From UBA3700 sp964478025 (GTDB lineage: Bacteria > Bacillota > Clostridia > Christensenellales > UBA3700), in the NCBI GenBank assembly GCA_964478025.1, contig CAYZGK010000004.1:41309-105308 (forward strand): a stretch of 64,000 nucleotides of DNA, read 5' to 3'. Below are positions 55,201-63,989 of the stretch, one piece after another. Position 1 is the first letter of the stretch; each line of letters starts with the position of its first letter. The notes beneath the pieces were generated by a model that made no database searches, had not been told where the DNA came from, and worked only from the letters and a program-made list of their open reading frames with translations. Both the position numbers and the translations under genes were made by a program.

Positions 55201-55987
55201 GGTTTTAATTCCAATTTTCCCAGGAACAACATCAGAGTATGATATGAAAAAAGCTTTTGAAAGAGCAGGTGGAGAGTGTAAACTTTTATTAATAAAAAAT
55301 AGAACAAAGCAAGATGTTCAAGATTCTATAAATGAGTTTGCAAAAGAAATAGCAACTTCTCAAATTTTGGCGCTTCCTGGTGGATTTAGTGATTGTAATA
55401 AAATGGATACATCAAAGTACATAGTTTCTATGTTTGAAAAAAATGAAATCAATGATGCGTTTATGGATTTAATTTATAAGAGAAATGGATTAGCTCTTGG
55501 CATTGGAAATGGATTCCAAGCGTTTGTAAAACTAGGGTTTATACCTTTTGGAGAATTAAAGCCACAAAATCAAAAATCATCTAACTTTATTCAAAATGCA
55601 ATAGGAAGACATGTATCTTCAATTGTAAGAACTAGAGTAGCTACAAATAAAACTCCATGGCTTATGGATTCAAATTTAAATAGTATTACAAATATTCCTA
55701 TCTCTTGTAGTAACGGAAGATTTGTTACAACAGATGAAGAATTAGAATATATTTTAAAAGAAGGACTAGTTGCAACTCAATATGTAGATAATTTAGGTGA
55801 TGCAACAATGATTTCGCCATATAATCCAACAGGTTCTATATACGCAATAGAAGGACTTATATCTCCAAATGGACATATCTTTGGTAAGATGGGACACAAT
55901 GAAAGATATGATGAAAATCTATATAAAAACATTCATGGTGAGTTTGATATGGACATATTTAAATCTGGAGTAAGATATTTCGAATAA
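52268..55987 (+). CDS. purL: Phosphoribosylformylglycinamidine synthase (clostridial type) with altered glutaminase site
   Basis: A 1239-residue enzyme of purine synthesis that converts FGAR to FGAM, using ATP and ammonia released from glutamine. The synthase part has SDHCKHTT (about 216-223), FGGASTG (about 325), DPLSGRSYAYQAMR and GERDSMNGSF as in TIGR01857 members. The glutaminase domain (about 975-1230) is unusual: LGIGNGFQ has Gly1080 where the catalytic Cys of LGICNG is expected, PGGFSDCNK (1037-1045) replaces the usual PGGFSAGDEPDG, and SCSNGRF (1146-1152) replaces SHGEGRF. GHNER near the end is kept. So glutamine hydrolysis is doubtful and the enzyme may use free ammonia. ATG has no Shine-Dalgarno. 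Confidence 0.93.
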   Translation: MIRRIFVEKKTAFDDKAYTLKEELEKTFLVEIEDLRIFYRYDIENLSEYAFNKSKDIIFYEPSLEDCFVKFPGRGYRSFVVENINSNSDSKALNIKNCLNLMFIDEQPLVKTAVVYSISGVNDSEFDKIKNYIINPLSEKEGAIDEPDTLIEKVEKHVDVTYPGFIKYKSEELKDFYDKNEMVISFKDLLLIQDYFKSINRNPTETELKLIETLWSDHCKHTTINTNLRNLKINSDNPHIEKASKLYDKLFKEIYGEDSKKKRTLLDIGTIGLKKQLKSGKAKNIVDTLEKNACAIDVDVDVDGKNEKWVVMFNNKTCNTPTEIEPFGGASTGLAAAMLDPLSGRSYAYQAMRISGAADPRQKVTKIEDKIAPYYLSTKSINGHATYGSQVGIPTGLAHEIYHEGYRAKRLEADFVIGAVKKENIISEDVKEGDLIFIIGAKTTRVGTGAASAASKKTRDKKSSYFEGGNPIIGRSLLRLFKNPEVTKIIKKCNDVSTGGLAVSLLEMAKNFDVNLNLVPAGEEGLTGTEIAISETQNRLIVTVEDKNAELFKKLANDENLNAVKIATITNSGLVRMFYNGDTVVNLTREFIDLYGENTVQDVVINENKSKYMNTPSSFSSELCKEGKYKEALFAELGRLNVCSQKGLAEVCDSTINSSSVFMPYGGKFGQTPSLVMASKIPVEGITDTATVASFGCYPLLSSNSPFVGSIYSIVTSLSKQVAAGVKLGNIKLSLQEYFKQLGNDENRWGEPVSALLGALYTQMNLGVSVIGERDSMNGSFEKLDVPPTIISFACGVSKASKLISNCFIDKVPQKNIYQLHLKKDEFSVPDFDYIQKAYLAMSGAIDRGEVVACSVVEEGGAISAAFKACMGNRIGTTWENIGNDVFEPQFGDFVFQTGEDISAFNGLDVKLIAKINGTRTSSINGEEFKFGDAFDAFVEPLSSVFPISMKMEDEHISSLIYCIKNQGPLNLEIAKPKVLIPIFPGTTSEYDMKKAFERAGGECKLLLIKNRTKQDVQDSINEFAKEIATSQILALPGGFSDCNKMDTSKYIVSMFEKNEINDAFMDLIYKRNGLALGIGNGFQAFVKLGFIPFGELKPQNQKSSNFIQNAIGRHVSSIVRTRVATNKTPWLMDSNLNSITNIPISCSNGRFVTTDEELEYILKEGLVATQYVDNLGDATMISPYNPTGSIYAIEGLISPNGHIFGKMGHNERYDENLYKNIHGEFDMDIFKSGVRYFE

Positions 55988-56607
55988 TGGCTAAAATAAC
56001 AGATATAAAAGTGCAAACAAAAAATAAAGAAAGATGCAACATCTTCTTAGATGGAGAATATGTTTGCTCACTTTCTATGATTGTAGTTATTCAAAATAGA
56101 TTAATTATTGGCAATGAAATTACAGAGAGTGAACTTATAAATATAGCAGTTGAATCAGATAAGGAAACTGCATTTGATTATGCCGTTAAATATATATGTA
56201 CATATGTTCCAACGCAAAGACAATTAGAAAAGAAATTATATGAAAAAAAGTATGTTAAGCAAGTTGTAGATTATGTAATTGAAAAGTGTAAAAAATATGG
56301 ATACATTGATGATTTAAAATTTGCTAAGGCTTATGTATACCAAAATAGTTTAATAAAGGGTAAAATAAAATTAGAGCAAGAGTTAATTCAAAAAGGTGTA
56401 AAACAAGAATATATAGACGAAGCGCTAAAGGATTACGAAGAAGGCGATGGTTGCATGGCAACGGCAAGAAAAAAAGCAGCTAATAAAGATTTATCTGATC
56501 CAAAGCAATATGCTCAAGTTGTTAGATTTTTAACATATAGAGGATATGCTTGGGATTATGTAAAGGAATGTCTAGATACGATAAAAAAGGAGCAAGAAGA
56601 AAAATGA
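55987..56607 (+). CDS. recX: RecX regulator of RecA
   Basis: A 206-residue small helical protein that binds RecA and limits its filament activity. The C-terminal repeats with the RecX pattern (Y.P..QLEKKL.EK.Y, VVDYVIEKCKKYGYIDDLKFAKAYV, KIKLEQELIQKGV, and YRGYAWDYVKECLD near the end) fit the family. It overlaps the purL stop by one base (TAATG). Its own stop overlaps the next gene as ATGA, so purL-recX-nnrED form one operon. Confidence 0.9.
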   Translation: MAKITDIKVQTKNKERCNIFLDGEYVCSLSMIVVIQNRLIIGNEITESELINIAVESDKETAFDYAVKYICTYVPTQRQLEKKLYEKKYVKQVVDYVIEKCKKYGYIDDLKFAKAYVYQNSLIKGKIKLEQELIQKGVKQEYIDEALKDYEEGDGCMATARKKAANKDLSDPKQYAQVVRFLTYRGYAWDYVKECLDTIKKEQEEK

Positions 56608-58058
56608 TAGATTGTGTATCAATTGAGCAAATGCGCAGGTTTGATAAAAATACAATAGATACCAAAATAAGTTCAGTAAATCTTATGCTTAAAGCTGCAA
56701 AATCTGTATATGATGAAATAGATAAAGATAAGAAAATTTATATAATTTCAGGCAGTGGTAATAATGGTGGAGACGGCATTGCCTTAACTAAACTTTTAGT
56801 AGATAATGGTTACAAGCCAAGTTTATTTTTAATCTCTAATAAAGTTTCAAAAGATTCAGAATATTTTTTAAATCAAATAAATACTTATGAAAACATTTTT
56901 GATATATCTAAGTGTGATTATAAGGCAGATATAATTGTAGATTGCATACTTGGAACGGGATTTCATGGGAAAGTAGAAGAACCAATTTTAAGTGTAATAA
57001 AAAATATTAATAAATCTAAAGCATATGTTGTATCTGTAGATATACCAAGTGGTCTTAATGGAAATAATGGAATTGATCAAAATTCAGTTAAAGCAGATAA
57101 AACCATTGCTATTCAATTTTATAAGTATGGTCATTTTTTAAATGATGCAAAAGATTTTGTTGGTGAGCTTGTAGTTAAGAATATAGGCATTGAAAAAACA
57201 GAAAAAGTTGTAAAAATTATTGAGAAAAAAGATGTAACTTTCCCAAAAAGAAAACAAAACACAAATAAAGGTGATTATGGTAAAGCCATAATTATTGGAG
57301 GCTGCAAAGACTACTATGGTGCAGTTAAACTTGCAAATATGGGGGTTGCTTCGCTTCGAAGTGGCGCTGGACTTAACGTTATTGCGGTCCCTAATTCTAT
57401 GGCACCTATTTTAGGTGTTTCAATTGTTGAAAGCAGCGTTTATCCATTAAAAGATAAGGATGGTTGCATTTTATTTGATAAAGATGAACTTGATTATTTA
57501 ATTAAAAGTGCTTCAAGTTTTGCAATCGGCATGGGAATGGGTAAAAGCAAAGAAAATAAGAAAATCATAGAGTACATTTTAGAAAACTTTAATGGCCCTG
57601 TTTTAATTGATGCTGATGGGTTAAACTCACTTGGTGGAGATATAGATGTATTAAAGAAGGGAAAAAATGTAATTATAACTCCGCATCCAAAAGAATTATC
57701 TAGACTTATAAATATTGATGCAAGTGAGATTATAAACTCACCAGTAGATACAGTAGAAAAACTAGCAAAATTGGGGAATATAACGGTTCTATATAAAGGT
57801 GCAACAACCATAATTGCGAATAAGGACGACACTTATTTTATGGTAGATGGAAGTGCATGCATGGCAAAAGGTGGAGAGGGAGATACGTTATCTGGAGTAA
57901 TTTTGGGACTTTTATCTCAAGGATTTTCATCAATTGTATCTACATACACCGGAGCGTACCTTTGTGCAATGGCAGCAAAAAGATGTGAAAAGGAATTTTC
58001 AGAATATGGAGTTTTAGCCTCAGATGTTGCACGTGAAATTGCCGATATAACAAAGTAA
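56604..58058 (+). CDS. nnr: Bifunctional NAD(P)HX epimerase/dehydratase
   Basis: A 484-residue enzyme that repairs hydrated NADH/NADPH. The N-terminal epimerase domain (NnrE/YjeF_N, about 1-205) has SGSGNNGGDG (37-46) and DCILGTGFHG. The C-terminal ADP-dependent dehydratase (NnrD, about 215-484) has GDYGKAIIIGG, ITPHPKELSRL, LYKGATTII and the GGEGDTLSGVI variant of GTGD. ATG overlaps recX as ATGA; AAGGAGC lies about 11 bases upstream. A longer frame to 56550 inside recX is rejected. Confidence 0.93.
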   Translation: MIDCVSIEQMRRFDKNTIDTKISSVNLMLKAAKSVYDEIDKDKKIYIISGSGNNGGDGIALTKLLVDNGYKPSLFLISNKVSKDSEYFLNQINTYENIFDISKCDYKADIIVDCILGTGFHGKVEEPILSVIKNINKSKAYVVSVDIPSGLNGNNGIDQNSVKADKTIAIQFYKYGHFLNDAKDFVGELVVKNIGIEKTEKVVKIIEKKDVTFPKRKQNTNKGDYGKAIIIGGCKDYYGAVKLANMGVASLRSGAGLNVIAVPNSMAPILGVSIVESSVYPLKDKDGCILFDKDELDYLIKSASSFAIGMGMGKSKENKKIIEYILENFNGPVLIDADGLNSLGGDIDVLKKGKNVIITPHPKELSRLINIDASEIINSPVDTVEKLAKLGNITVLYKGATTIIANKDDTYFMVDGSACMAKGGEGDTLSGVILGLLSQGFSSIVSTYTGAYLCAMAAKRCEKEFSEYGVLASDVAREIADITK

Positions 58059-58157
58059 AATAAATTATTTAATTGTTGTATTCTTTTGCGTCCTATGTTA
58101 ATATTATTATGTTTAATATTTTATTAAATATTTTTAAATAAAAAGAGAGGGTTAATT

Positions 58158-59843
58158 ATGGCAAATTTTAAAGAGACAGTTAACAAGATGTTAGGTGTCG
58201 ATCCTTCAAAGCCAGATGAAATGCAAGCAAAAGAAGTGCTTTCATACTCAATTGCAGGATTTGGCCAAAACATCATTTGTCAATTGGTAACTACATTCTT
58301 TATGTTCTATTTAACACAAGTAGTAGTTACAGAAGATTCAAGTATTATGTATCTTGCTTATATGTTCTTATTTGCAAGATTATTTGATGCTTTTAACGAT
58401 CCAATTATGGGAACTATCGTAGATATAACAAAGTCTAAATATGGTAAGATGAGACCTTACTTAAAGTATTCTCCTATACCTATTGCAATATTTACAGTTT
58501 TGTTATTTACAAGTATTCCTGGAATTAGTGAATCTGGAAAATTAGCATATTCTACAGTTATTTATCTATGTTGGGGTATAGCTTATACATCAGTAGACGT
58601 TCCATATTGGGGATTAGCTTCATCAATGACATCAGATACAGATAAGAGAAACACAATGTTAACAGTTGCACGTTTATTCTGTACAATTGGTTCTGGTTTA
58701 GTTTCTGTTGTTATACCTATCATTACTGGTACATTTAATGAAAATACAACAAGAGAGACAATGCAAATTGCTTATCTTATAATCGCCATTGTTTCAGTTC
58801 TTCTTGCTATTCCTCCATTCTTTATTGGATTTAAAAATACAAAAGAAAGATTCTATGATGATGAAAACAAAACTTCTTTAGGACATAACGTTAAGTTATT
58901 ATTCAAGAATTATCCAATTCTATTAATGATTGCAATTGGTGTAGTTGGTTCATTAAGAACAATCTATATGACAACAGCTCTATACTATGCTCAAGTTAAC
59001 TTAGGAAATACAGCACTAGCATCTATTATGTTCTTACTTGTAGTTCCAGGTGGTTTAGCTGCAACATTAATGACACCATATTTATCTAAGAAGTTTGGTA
59101 AGAGAAATGTATTCTTAGTATCTCACTTAATTGGTGGTGTATTACTTGTACTTCTATACTTTATTGGTTTACCATCAGATGGTACATCAACAGCTGCTCA
59201 AATCGCATTCTATATCATTATTATCTTAGCTGGTATTCCATCAGGATTCTCTAATATCATGACATACTCAATGATTGGTGACTCTATCGACTACCTAGAA
59301 GATAAGACAGGTGAGAGAGCAGAAGGTATTTGTTTCTCAATGCAAACATTTATTTCAAAAATAGGTATGGCTTTAACAGCTTTCGTAACACTTCTAGTTT
59401 TAGGTGCTTCAGGTTATGCTGTAGTTGCATCTGGTGCTAGTATCGTAGATGCTAATGGTAATGTAATTCCAGAAATTGCAAATACACTTGCTACAGTTAA
59501 GAAGAACATTTGGATGGTTACAACGCTTGCTTGTGGATTATCTATGGCTGCTTGTGCAATACCTCTATTCTTCTATAACTTCACAGAAAAGAAGCAAGCT
59601 GATGCAGTTGCAAGAGTTGCTGCAAGAAAAGCTGGTTTAACAGTTGCTCCTAATGCAACAAAGGAAGAAGTTGAAGCTATGATGGCTGATGCTAATCCTG
59701 TAGAAGTAGCTTTAGAAAAAGCTGAAGAAAATGATATCGTAACAGCAATTGCTGAAGATGAAAAAGCAGTTGAAGTTGCTTTAGATGCAAAAGCTGATTC
59801 AGTAGAAGAGACAAAAGAAGATTCTAATGAATCTAAAGACTAA
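58158..59843 (+). CDS. GPH-family sugar:cation symporter (MFS)
   Basis: A 561-residue membrane transporter of the glycoside-pentoside-hexuronide (melibiose carrier-like) family. Twelve helices lie at about 25-450 with the GPH cation-site regions (LFARLFDAFNDPIMGTIVD near the start) and a cytoplasmic loop containing KKFGKRNVF. The last about 110 residues are an unusual Ala/Glu/Asp-rich tail with repeats of VEVALEKAEEN-like segments, which looks disordered. Substrate is probably an oligo- or monosaccharide; galT 2.5 kb downstream suggests a galactoside, but there is no direct proof. GAGAGGG precedes ATG. Confidence 0.88.
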   Translation: MANFKETVNKMLGVDPSKPDEMQAKEVLSYSIAGFGQNIICQLVTTFFMFYLTQVVVTEDSSIMYLAYMFLFARLFDAFNDPIMGTIVDITKSKYGKMRPYLKYSPIPIAIFTVLLFTSIPGISESGKLAYSTVIYLCWGIAYTSVDVPYWGLASSMTSDTDKRNTMLTVARLFCTIGSGLVSVVIPIITGTFNENTTRETMQIAYLIIAIVSVLLAIPPFFIGFKNTKERFYDDENKTSLGHNVKLLFKNYPILLMIAIGVVGSLRTIYMTTALYYAQVNLGNTALASIMFLLVVPGGLAATLMTPYLSKKFGKRNVFLVSHLIGGVLLVLLYFIGLPSDGTSTAAQIAFYIIIILAGIPSGFSNIMTYSMIGDSIDYLEDKTGERAEGICFSMQTFISKIGMALTAFVTLLVLGASGYAVVASGASIVDANGNVIPEIANTLATVKKNIWMVTTLACGLSMAACAIPLFFYNFTEKKQADAVARVAARKAGLTVAPNATKEEVEAMMADANPVEVALEKAEENDIVTAIAEDEKAVEVALDAKADSVEETKEDSNESKD

Positions 59844-59860
59844 TTAAAAAAAACAAGGGA

Positions 59861-59888
59861 TTTGCCGTCTATGTATATAGGCGGCAAA
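59861..59888 (+). terminator. Hairpin between the symporter gene and dnaX
   Basis: TTTGCCG-TCTAT-GTAT-ATAGG-CGGCAAA forms a 12-base stem (59861-59872 with 59877-59888) but is followed only by TTAAGTATTTAT, so it is a weak terminator or a dnaX leader. The dnaX ATG lies 15 bases after it. Confidence 0.55.
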
Positions 59889-59902
59889 TTAAGTATTTAT
59901 AA

Positions 59903-61390
59903 ATGGCATATACATCACTATATAGAAGATTTAGACCTCAAACATTTGATGCAATGATAGGACAAGAGCATATACGTAAAACTTTACGTAATACTATCTC
60001 TACTAGAAACATTGCACATGCCTATTTATTTACGGGAACAAGAGGTACTGGTAAAACTTCTACAGCAAAGATTTTTGCAAGAGCAATAAATTGCTTAAAT
60101 CCACTTGAAGATGGATCACCTTGCGGAGTATGTAAATGTTGTGTAGGACTATCTAATCCTGAAAACATGGACATAATTGAAATCGATGCTGCTTCTAATA
60201 ATAGTGTTGATGGTATAAGAAACATTTCAGACAAGGCAAATTATACACCTACAATTGGAAAGTATAGAGTGTATATAGTCGATGAAGTACATATGTTATC
60301 TAAGGCTGCCTTTAATGCGTTTTTAAAAACGCTTGAAGAGCCACCTGAACATGTAGTATTTATTTTAGCGACCACAGATATCCAAAAAATTCCAGCAACA
60401 ATTTTATCTCGTTGTATTCGTTTTGACTTTAGATTAATATCTAAAGAAGATTTAACAAAACATTTAACAAATATTTTTAATCAAATCGGAGTTAAAGCTG
60501 AGCAAGAGGCAATAATGGCAATAGCTGAATCAGGAAATGGTTCGGTTAGAGATGCATTATCTGTTGCAGATATGGTTATATCTTATTGTGGTGATAAGGA
60601 AATTGAATATAAGGATGTTCTAGAAGTTTTAGGGGCCTCAAGTCCTGATAAAATTGTAGAACTTTGTGATTATATAGTATCTGGTGAAATATCTGAAGCG
60701 TTAACACTTGCAAACTCCCTAGTAAATTTAGGTAAGAGCGTTGGAGTGCTTGCAGATGATATTGCCAAAATGTTAAATAATTTTATGTTTGTTAGAAACT
60801 GCCAAGATGCAAAAAATATGCTTGGGCTTCCAGTTGAACTTTATACAAAGATAAAGGATGCAGCAATGCCAACAACAAACTTTAGAATTACACGAGCAAT
60901 AGATATTTTTGCTGACGTTCAAAATTCTTTAAGATATTCATCAATATCTAAAGTTATTCTTGAAACAGCCATTGCAAAAGCATGTGATACAGCAGCCTCA
61001 CTTGATACAACATCAGTGATTAAAAGATTACTTGAACTTGAAGCATTTAAGCGCTCTATGCAAGGAGCATCATTGCCTGAGGGTACAACACTTAATGGTC
61101 AATTAGTTTGGGGTAATGTATTAACTCAATTAAATAACGATAAAAGATTTATAGTAGAGTATACTGTAGCTGCAAAAATTAAAAAGGATGAAGTTTATAT
61201 AAAGGATAAAATACTTTATGTATCTGTTCATAATAAAGCTGTCTATGATGAACTTAGTAAATATAGCGATTTCTTTACAAGATTTATAAAGAAAGACTAT
61301 ATGGAGATAGTAAAGGTTGAATTTAACTACGTTATAGACGAAAAACAAGAAAATATTGAAAAAGTAAAGAATTTATTCAAAGGAGAATAA
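59903..61390 (+). CDS. dnaX: DNA polymerase III subunit gamma/tau
   Basis: A 495-residue clamp-loader ATPase. Walker A GTRGTGKTS (about 45-53), the four-cysteine zinc module CLNPLEDGSPCGVCKCC (about 65-82), Walker B IVDEVHMLS (about 117-125), sensor and the SRC element are all present. The C-terminal part after about 370 is short compared with full tau forms, so it may correspond to a tau-like end with reduced length. No slippery frameshift site was recognised. There is no clear Shine-Dalgarno. ybaB follows after 4 bases and recR after it, the usual conserved order. Confidence 0.96.
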   Translation: MAYTSLYRRFRPQTFDAMIGQEHIRKTLRNTISTRNIAHAYLFTGTRGTGKTSTAKIFARAINCLNPLEDGSPCGVCKCCVGLSNPENMDIIEIDAASNNSVDGIRNISDKANYTPTIGKYRVYIVDEVHMLSKAAFNAFLKTLEEPPEHVVFILATTDIQKIPATILSRCIRFDFRLISKEDLTKHLTNIFNQIGVKAEQEAIMAIAESGNGSVRDALSVADMVISYCGDKEIEYKDVLEVLGASSPDKIVELCDYIVSGEISEALTLANSLVNLGKSVGVLADDIAKMLNNFMFVRNCQDAKNMLGLPVELYTKIKDAAMPTTNFRITRAIDIFADVQNSLRYSSISKVILETAIAKACDTAASLDTTSVIKRLLELEAFKRSMQGASLPEGTTLNGQLVWGNVLTQLNNDKRFIVEYTVAAKIKKDEVYIKDKILYVSVHNKAVYDELSKYSDFFTRFIKKDYMEIVKVEFNYVIDEKQENIEKVKNLFKGE

Positions 61391-61394
61391 GATT

Positions 61395-61727
61395 ATGGGA
61401 TTTGGACCTTATAGAGGCGGTGGCGGCATGGGTAACATGCAACAAATTATGAAGCAAGCACAACAAATGCAAGCTAAGATGCAACAAGCACAAGAAGAAT
61501 TAAAGGAACTTGAGGTTACAGGTTCAGCATCATCAATGGTTGAAGTTAAGATGACCTGTGATGGAAAGTTAACTGGAGTTTCTATAAAGAAGGAAGCAGT
61601 TGATCCTGATGATGTAGAAATGCTTGAGGATTTAATTGTTGCAGCATTTAATGATGCTCAAAATAAAGTTGAAGAACAAAAGAATGAAAAGTTAGGCCAA
61701 TTTGGTGGTTTAGGCGGTTTAATCTAG
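61395..61727 (+). CDS. ybaB: Nucleoid-associated protein YbaB/EbfC
   Basis: A 110-residue YbaB/EbfC family DNA-binding protein. The N-terminal Gly-rich start (GPYRGGGGMGNMQ), the long helix MKQAQQMQAKMQQAQEEL (about 18-35), and MVEVKMTCDGKLTGVSIKKEAVDPDDVEMLEDLI (about 48-80) are family hallmarks. It lies between dnaX and recR, the widely conserved order, and probably binds nucleoid DNA during replication or repair. AAGGAG precedes ATG by 8 bases; recR begins one base after its stop. Confidence 0.96.
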   Translation: MGFGPYRGGGGMGNMQQIMKQAQQMQAKMQQAQEELKELEVTGSASSMVEVKMTCDGKLTGVSIKKEAVDPDDVEMLEDLIVAAFNDAQNKVEEQKNEKLGQFGGLGGLI

Positions 61728-61728
61728 T

Positions 61729-62313
61729 ATGTCACAAATAGAATCTTTAGATAATCTTGTAGCACAATTTACAAAATTGCCATCAGTAGGTGTTAAAACT
61801 GCTCAAAGATATGCTTATTCAATTATAAATATGTCAAAAGAGGAAGTTGAAAAATTTGCTGCGGCACTTGTGGATGCAAAAGAGAAAATTCATTATTGCA
61901 AAACTTGTGGAAATTATACAGATTTAGATGAATGTGAAATTTGTAAAACAAGAGATAAATCTATAATTTGTGTTGTAAAAGATCCAAAAGATATTGCAGC
62001 ATTTGAAAAGATTCGTGATTACAAGGGAGTTTACCACGTGCTTCATGGTACTATATCTCCATTATCTGGAATTGGTCCTGATGATATTCATATAAAGGAA
62101 CTACTTAAAAGACTTGATGGCGTAAAGGAAGTTATTATGGCAACTAATCCTGATGTAGAAGGAGAGGTTACAGCAAACTATATAGCTAAACTTTTAAAGC
62201 CACTTGGAATTAAAGTTACAAGGCTCGCATCTGGCGTATCGATGGGATCTGATATAGAGTATACTGATGAGGTTACATTATCTAGAGCTCTTATAGATAG
62301 AAAAGAAATTTAA
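61729..62313 (+). CDS. recR: Recombination protein RecR
   Basis: A 194-residue DNA-repair protein acting with RecF/RecO. The zinc finger CKTCGNYTDLDECEIC is at about 58-73, then the Toprim core with VVKDPKDIAAFE and YHVLHGTISPLSGIGPDD (about 103-120) and the LKPLGIKVTRLASGVSMGSDIEYTD end (about 160-185). Length and order match RecR. ATG is one base after the ybaB stop. Terminator follows. Confidence 0.97.
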   Translation: MSQIESLDNLVAQFTKLPSVGVKTAQRYAYSIINMSKEEVEKFAAALVDAKEKIHYCKTCGNYTDLDECEICKTRDKSIICVVKDPKDIAAFEKIRDYKGVYHVLHGTISPLSGIGPDDIHIKELLKRLDGVKEVIMATNPDVEGEVTANYIAKLLKPLGIKVTRLASGVSMGSDIEYTDEVTLSRALIDRKEI

Positions 62314-62330
62314 AAATTTAAGAGATAAAA

Positions 62331-62376
62331 ATAGGGATTACTTGAAAGTTAAATCAAATAATCCCTATATTTTTTT
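62331..62376. terminator. Intrinsic terminator after recR
   Basis: ATAGGGATTA (62331-62340) pairs with TAATCCCTAT (62359-62368), followed by A then a long T run; shared with the convergent galT gene. Confidence 0.9.
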
Positions 62377-62388
62377 GTGTTTTGTTTA

Positions 62389-63930
62389 TTAGAATTTTGA
62401 AAGTCCTAAACCTTCTTCCATAAATGTATTAAATGCTTTTTGTCCTTTTGGTGTATTTTTAAATACAGCTGTATCATTTAATATTTCTTCACAAGTTTTA
62501 TTAACAAAGTTTCTAACAACAATATCTGCTTTAGATTTAGTGATTTCTGTTCCGTTATCATTAACAAGTTGAGATATCATACCTAAATGCTTAGATAGAG
62601 GATTAGTAGGATCTGCTAATTTTTCAAGATCTAGTGGAGTTTTACCAGTTAGATAATCTTTAATTTGTTCAAACTCATTTTTTAATCTTCCAGGAAGAAT
62701 AAATAATCCCATTGCTTCAATTAATCCAATTCCTTCTTTCTTAATGTTATGATGTTCAGGGTGAGCATGGAAAATACCATCTGGATATTTTTCATCTGTT
62801 CTATTATTTCTTAAAATTAAGTCTAACATATAAACACCTTGCTCAAGTCTAGCAATTGGTGTGATTGCGTTATGAAGTTCTGTTGTCTTACAAATTATAT
62901 CAACTGATTCATCTGAGTAGTTTTGCCACTTATTTAGTACAATTTCAGCTACTTTTAATACGTTTTCTTTGTTCTTAGATTCAATATGAACAACAGAGTT
63001 ATACCAATCTTGAATATAAATTTGTACATCTCTAAAATCGGTATGTTCATATCTTGCTCTATGACCAGCTTTAAATAGTGGTAATACCTTAGCTCCACCT
63101 TGATAGTGGTCGTGTGTTAAAATTGAACCACCTACAATTGGAAGAGAGGCATTTGAGCCTAAGAAATAATGAGGGAATAAGTCAACGAAATCAAGTAGTC
63201 TTTTAAAAGTATCTTTAGTTACATTCATTGGTCTATGTTCATTACATAATGCAATTAAATGCTCACTAAAATATTGATAAGGACTATATTGCATAGACCA
63301 ATTTTCATTATTTAATTGAATTGGAATTGTACGAAGTGTTTGTCTTGCTGGCCAAGATACAGAGCCGGCAAAACCAATATTTTCTAAGCATAGCATACAA
63401 GCAGGGTATCCTGTTTTTGGCTTAGATTTTTCAAGAGCTATTTGCTTTGGATCTTTTTCTGGTTTAGATAGGTTAATTGTAATACCAATATCTCCAATCT
63501 TTCCTGTATATTCCCATTTAATATTTTTTGAAATATCTGGAACTCTTATATAGTTTGAAGCTTTACAAGTATTGAAAAACCAAGTTGTAGCAGCTTCAAT
63601 TCCTTTATCAGAGGCAATCAAGTCAAACTTATCTATTGTTTGAGAAGGAGTAAGCGATACTAGACCAAATACTCTTGTTTCAAATCTTATTTTTTCATTT
63701 TCTTCAATAAGTTTATTCTCAAGTGCATACTCAATAATTTTATCCATTACCTCTTCTTGGAAGTTTTCAGGATAAGAAGTAGCTTTTTCCTTAGCTGGAG
63801 TATCTAGTTTAAATAAATCTAGTAGTGCATTTTGAGCAAAAAAGTAATCTTCATCTCTTAAAGATAGGTTTTCTTTTGCAAAACATAATAATTCAGATAA
63901 TTTTGTTTTTAATTCTTCTTGTGAAATCAT
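62389..63930 (-). CDS. galT: UDP-glucose-hexose-1-phosphate uridylyltransferase (Firmicutes type)
   Basis: A 513-residue Leloir-pathway enzyme exchanging UDP-glucose and galactose-1-phosphate. It is the long Firmicutes-type family, distinct from E. coli GalT. The active-site ILTHDHYQGG (His273, His275) is the H.H.Q variant, and PACMLCLEN (Cys178, Cys181) may bind metal. The family pattern NEHRPM and the late HAHPEHHNIKKEGIGLIEAMGLFILPGRL segments (quoted in parts) are present. GAGGT precedes ATG. It has its own promoter and reads toward recR. With the GPH-type transporter it suggests use of galactose or galactosides. Confidence 0.94.
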   Translation of the reverse strand: MISQEELKTKLSELLCFAKENLSLRDEDYFFAQNALLDLFKLDTPAKEKATSYPENFQEEVMDKIIEYALENKLIEENEKIRFETRVFGLVSLTPSQTIDKFDLIASDKGIEAATTWFFNTCKASNYIRVPDISKNIKWEYTGKIGDIGITINLSKPEKDPKQIALEKSKPKTGYPACMLCLENIGFAGSVSWPARQTLRTIPIQLNNENWSMQYSPYQYFSEHLIALCNEHRPMNVTKDTFKRLLDFVDLFPHYFLGSNASLPIVGGSILTHDHYQGGAKVLPLFKAGHRARYEHTDFRDVQIYIQDWYNSVVHIESKNKENVLKVAEIVLNKWQNYSDESVDIICKTTELHNAITPIARLEQGVYMLDLILRNNRTDEKYPDGIFHAHPEHHNIKKEGIGLIEAMGLFILPGRLKNEFEQIKDYLTGKTPLDLEKLADPTNPLSKHLGMISQLVNDNGTEITKSKADIVVRNFVNKTCEEILNDTAVFKNTPKGQKAFNTFMEEGLGLSKF

Positions 63931-63960
63931 TGTAAAACCTCGCTGTTTATTGACAAATTA

Positions 63961-63989
63961 ATTATATATTTTTTAGTGGGGTTTATCAA
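63961..63989 (-). promoter_or_regulatory. galT promoter
   Basis: On the minus strand, TTGATA (plus 63984-63989), 17-base spacer, TATAAT (plus 63961-63966). The leader carries GAGGT before ATG 63930. Confidence 0.7.

Noticed and set aside
59903..61390. Programmed frameshift in dnaX giving a gamma form
   Set aside because: No A-AAA-AAG type slippery site followed by a stem-loop was seen.
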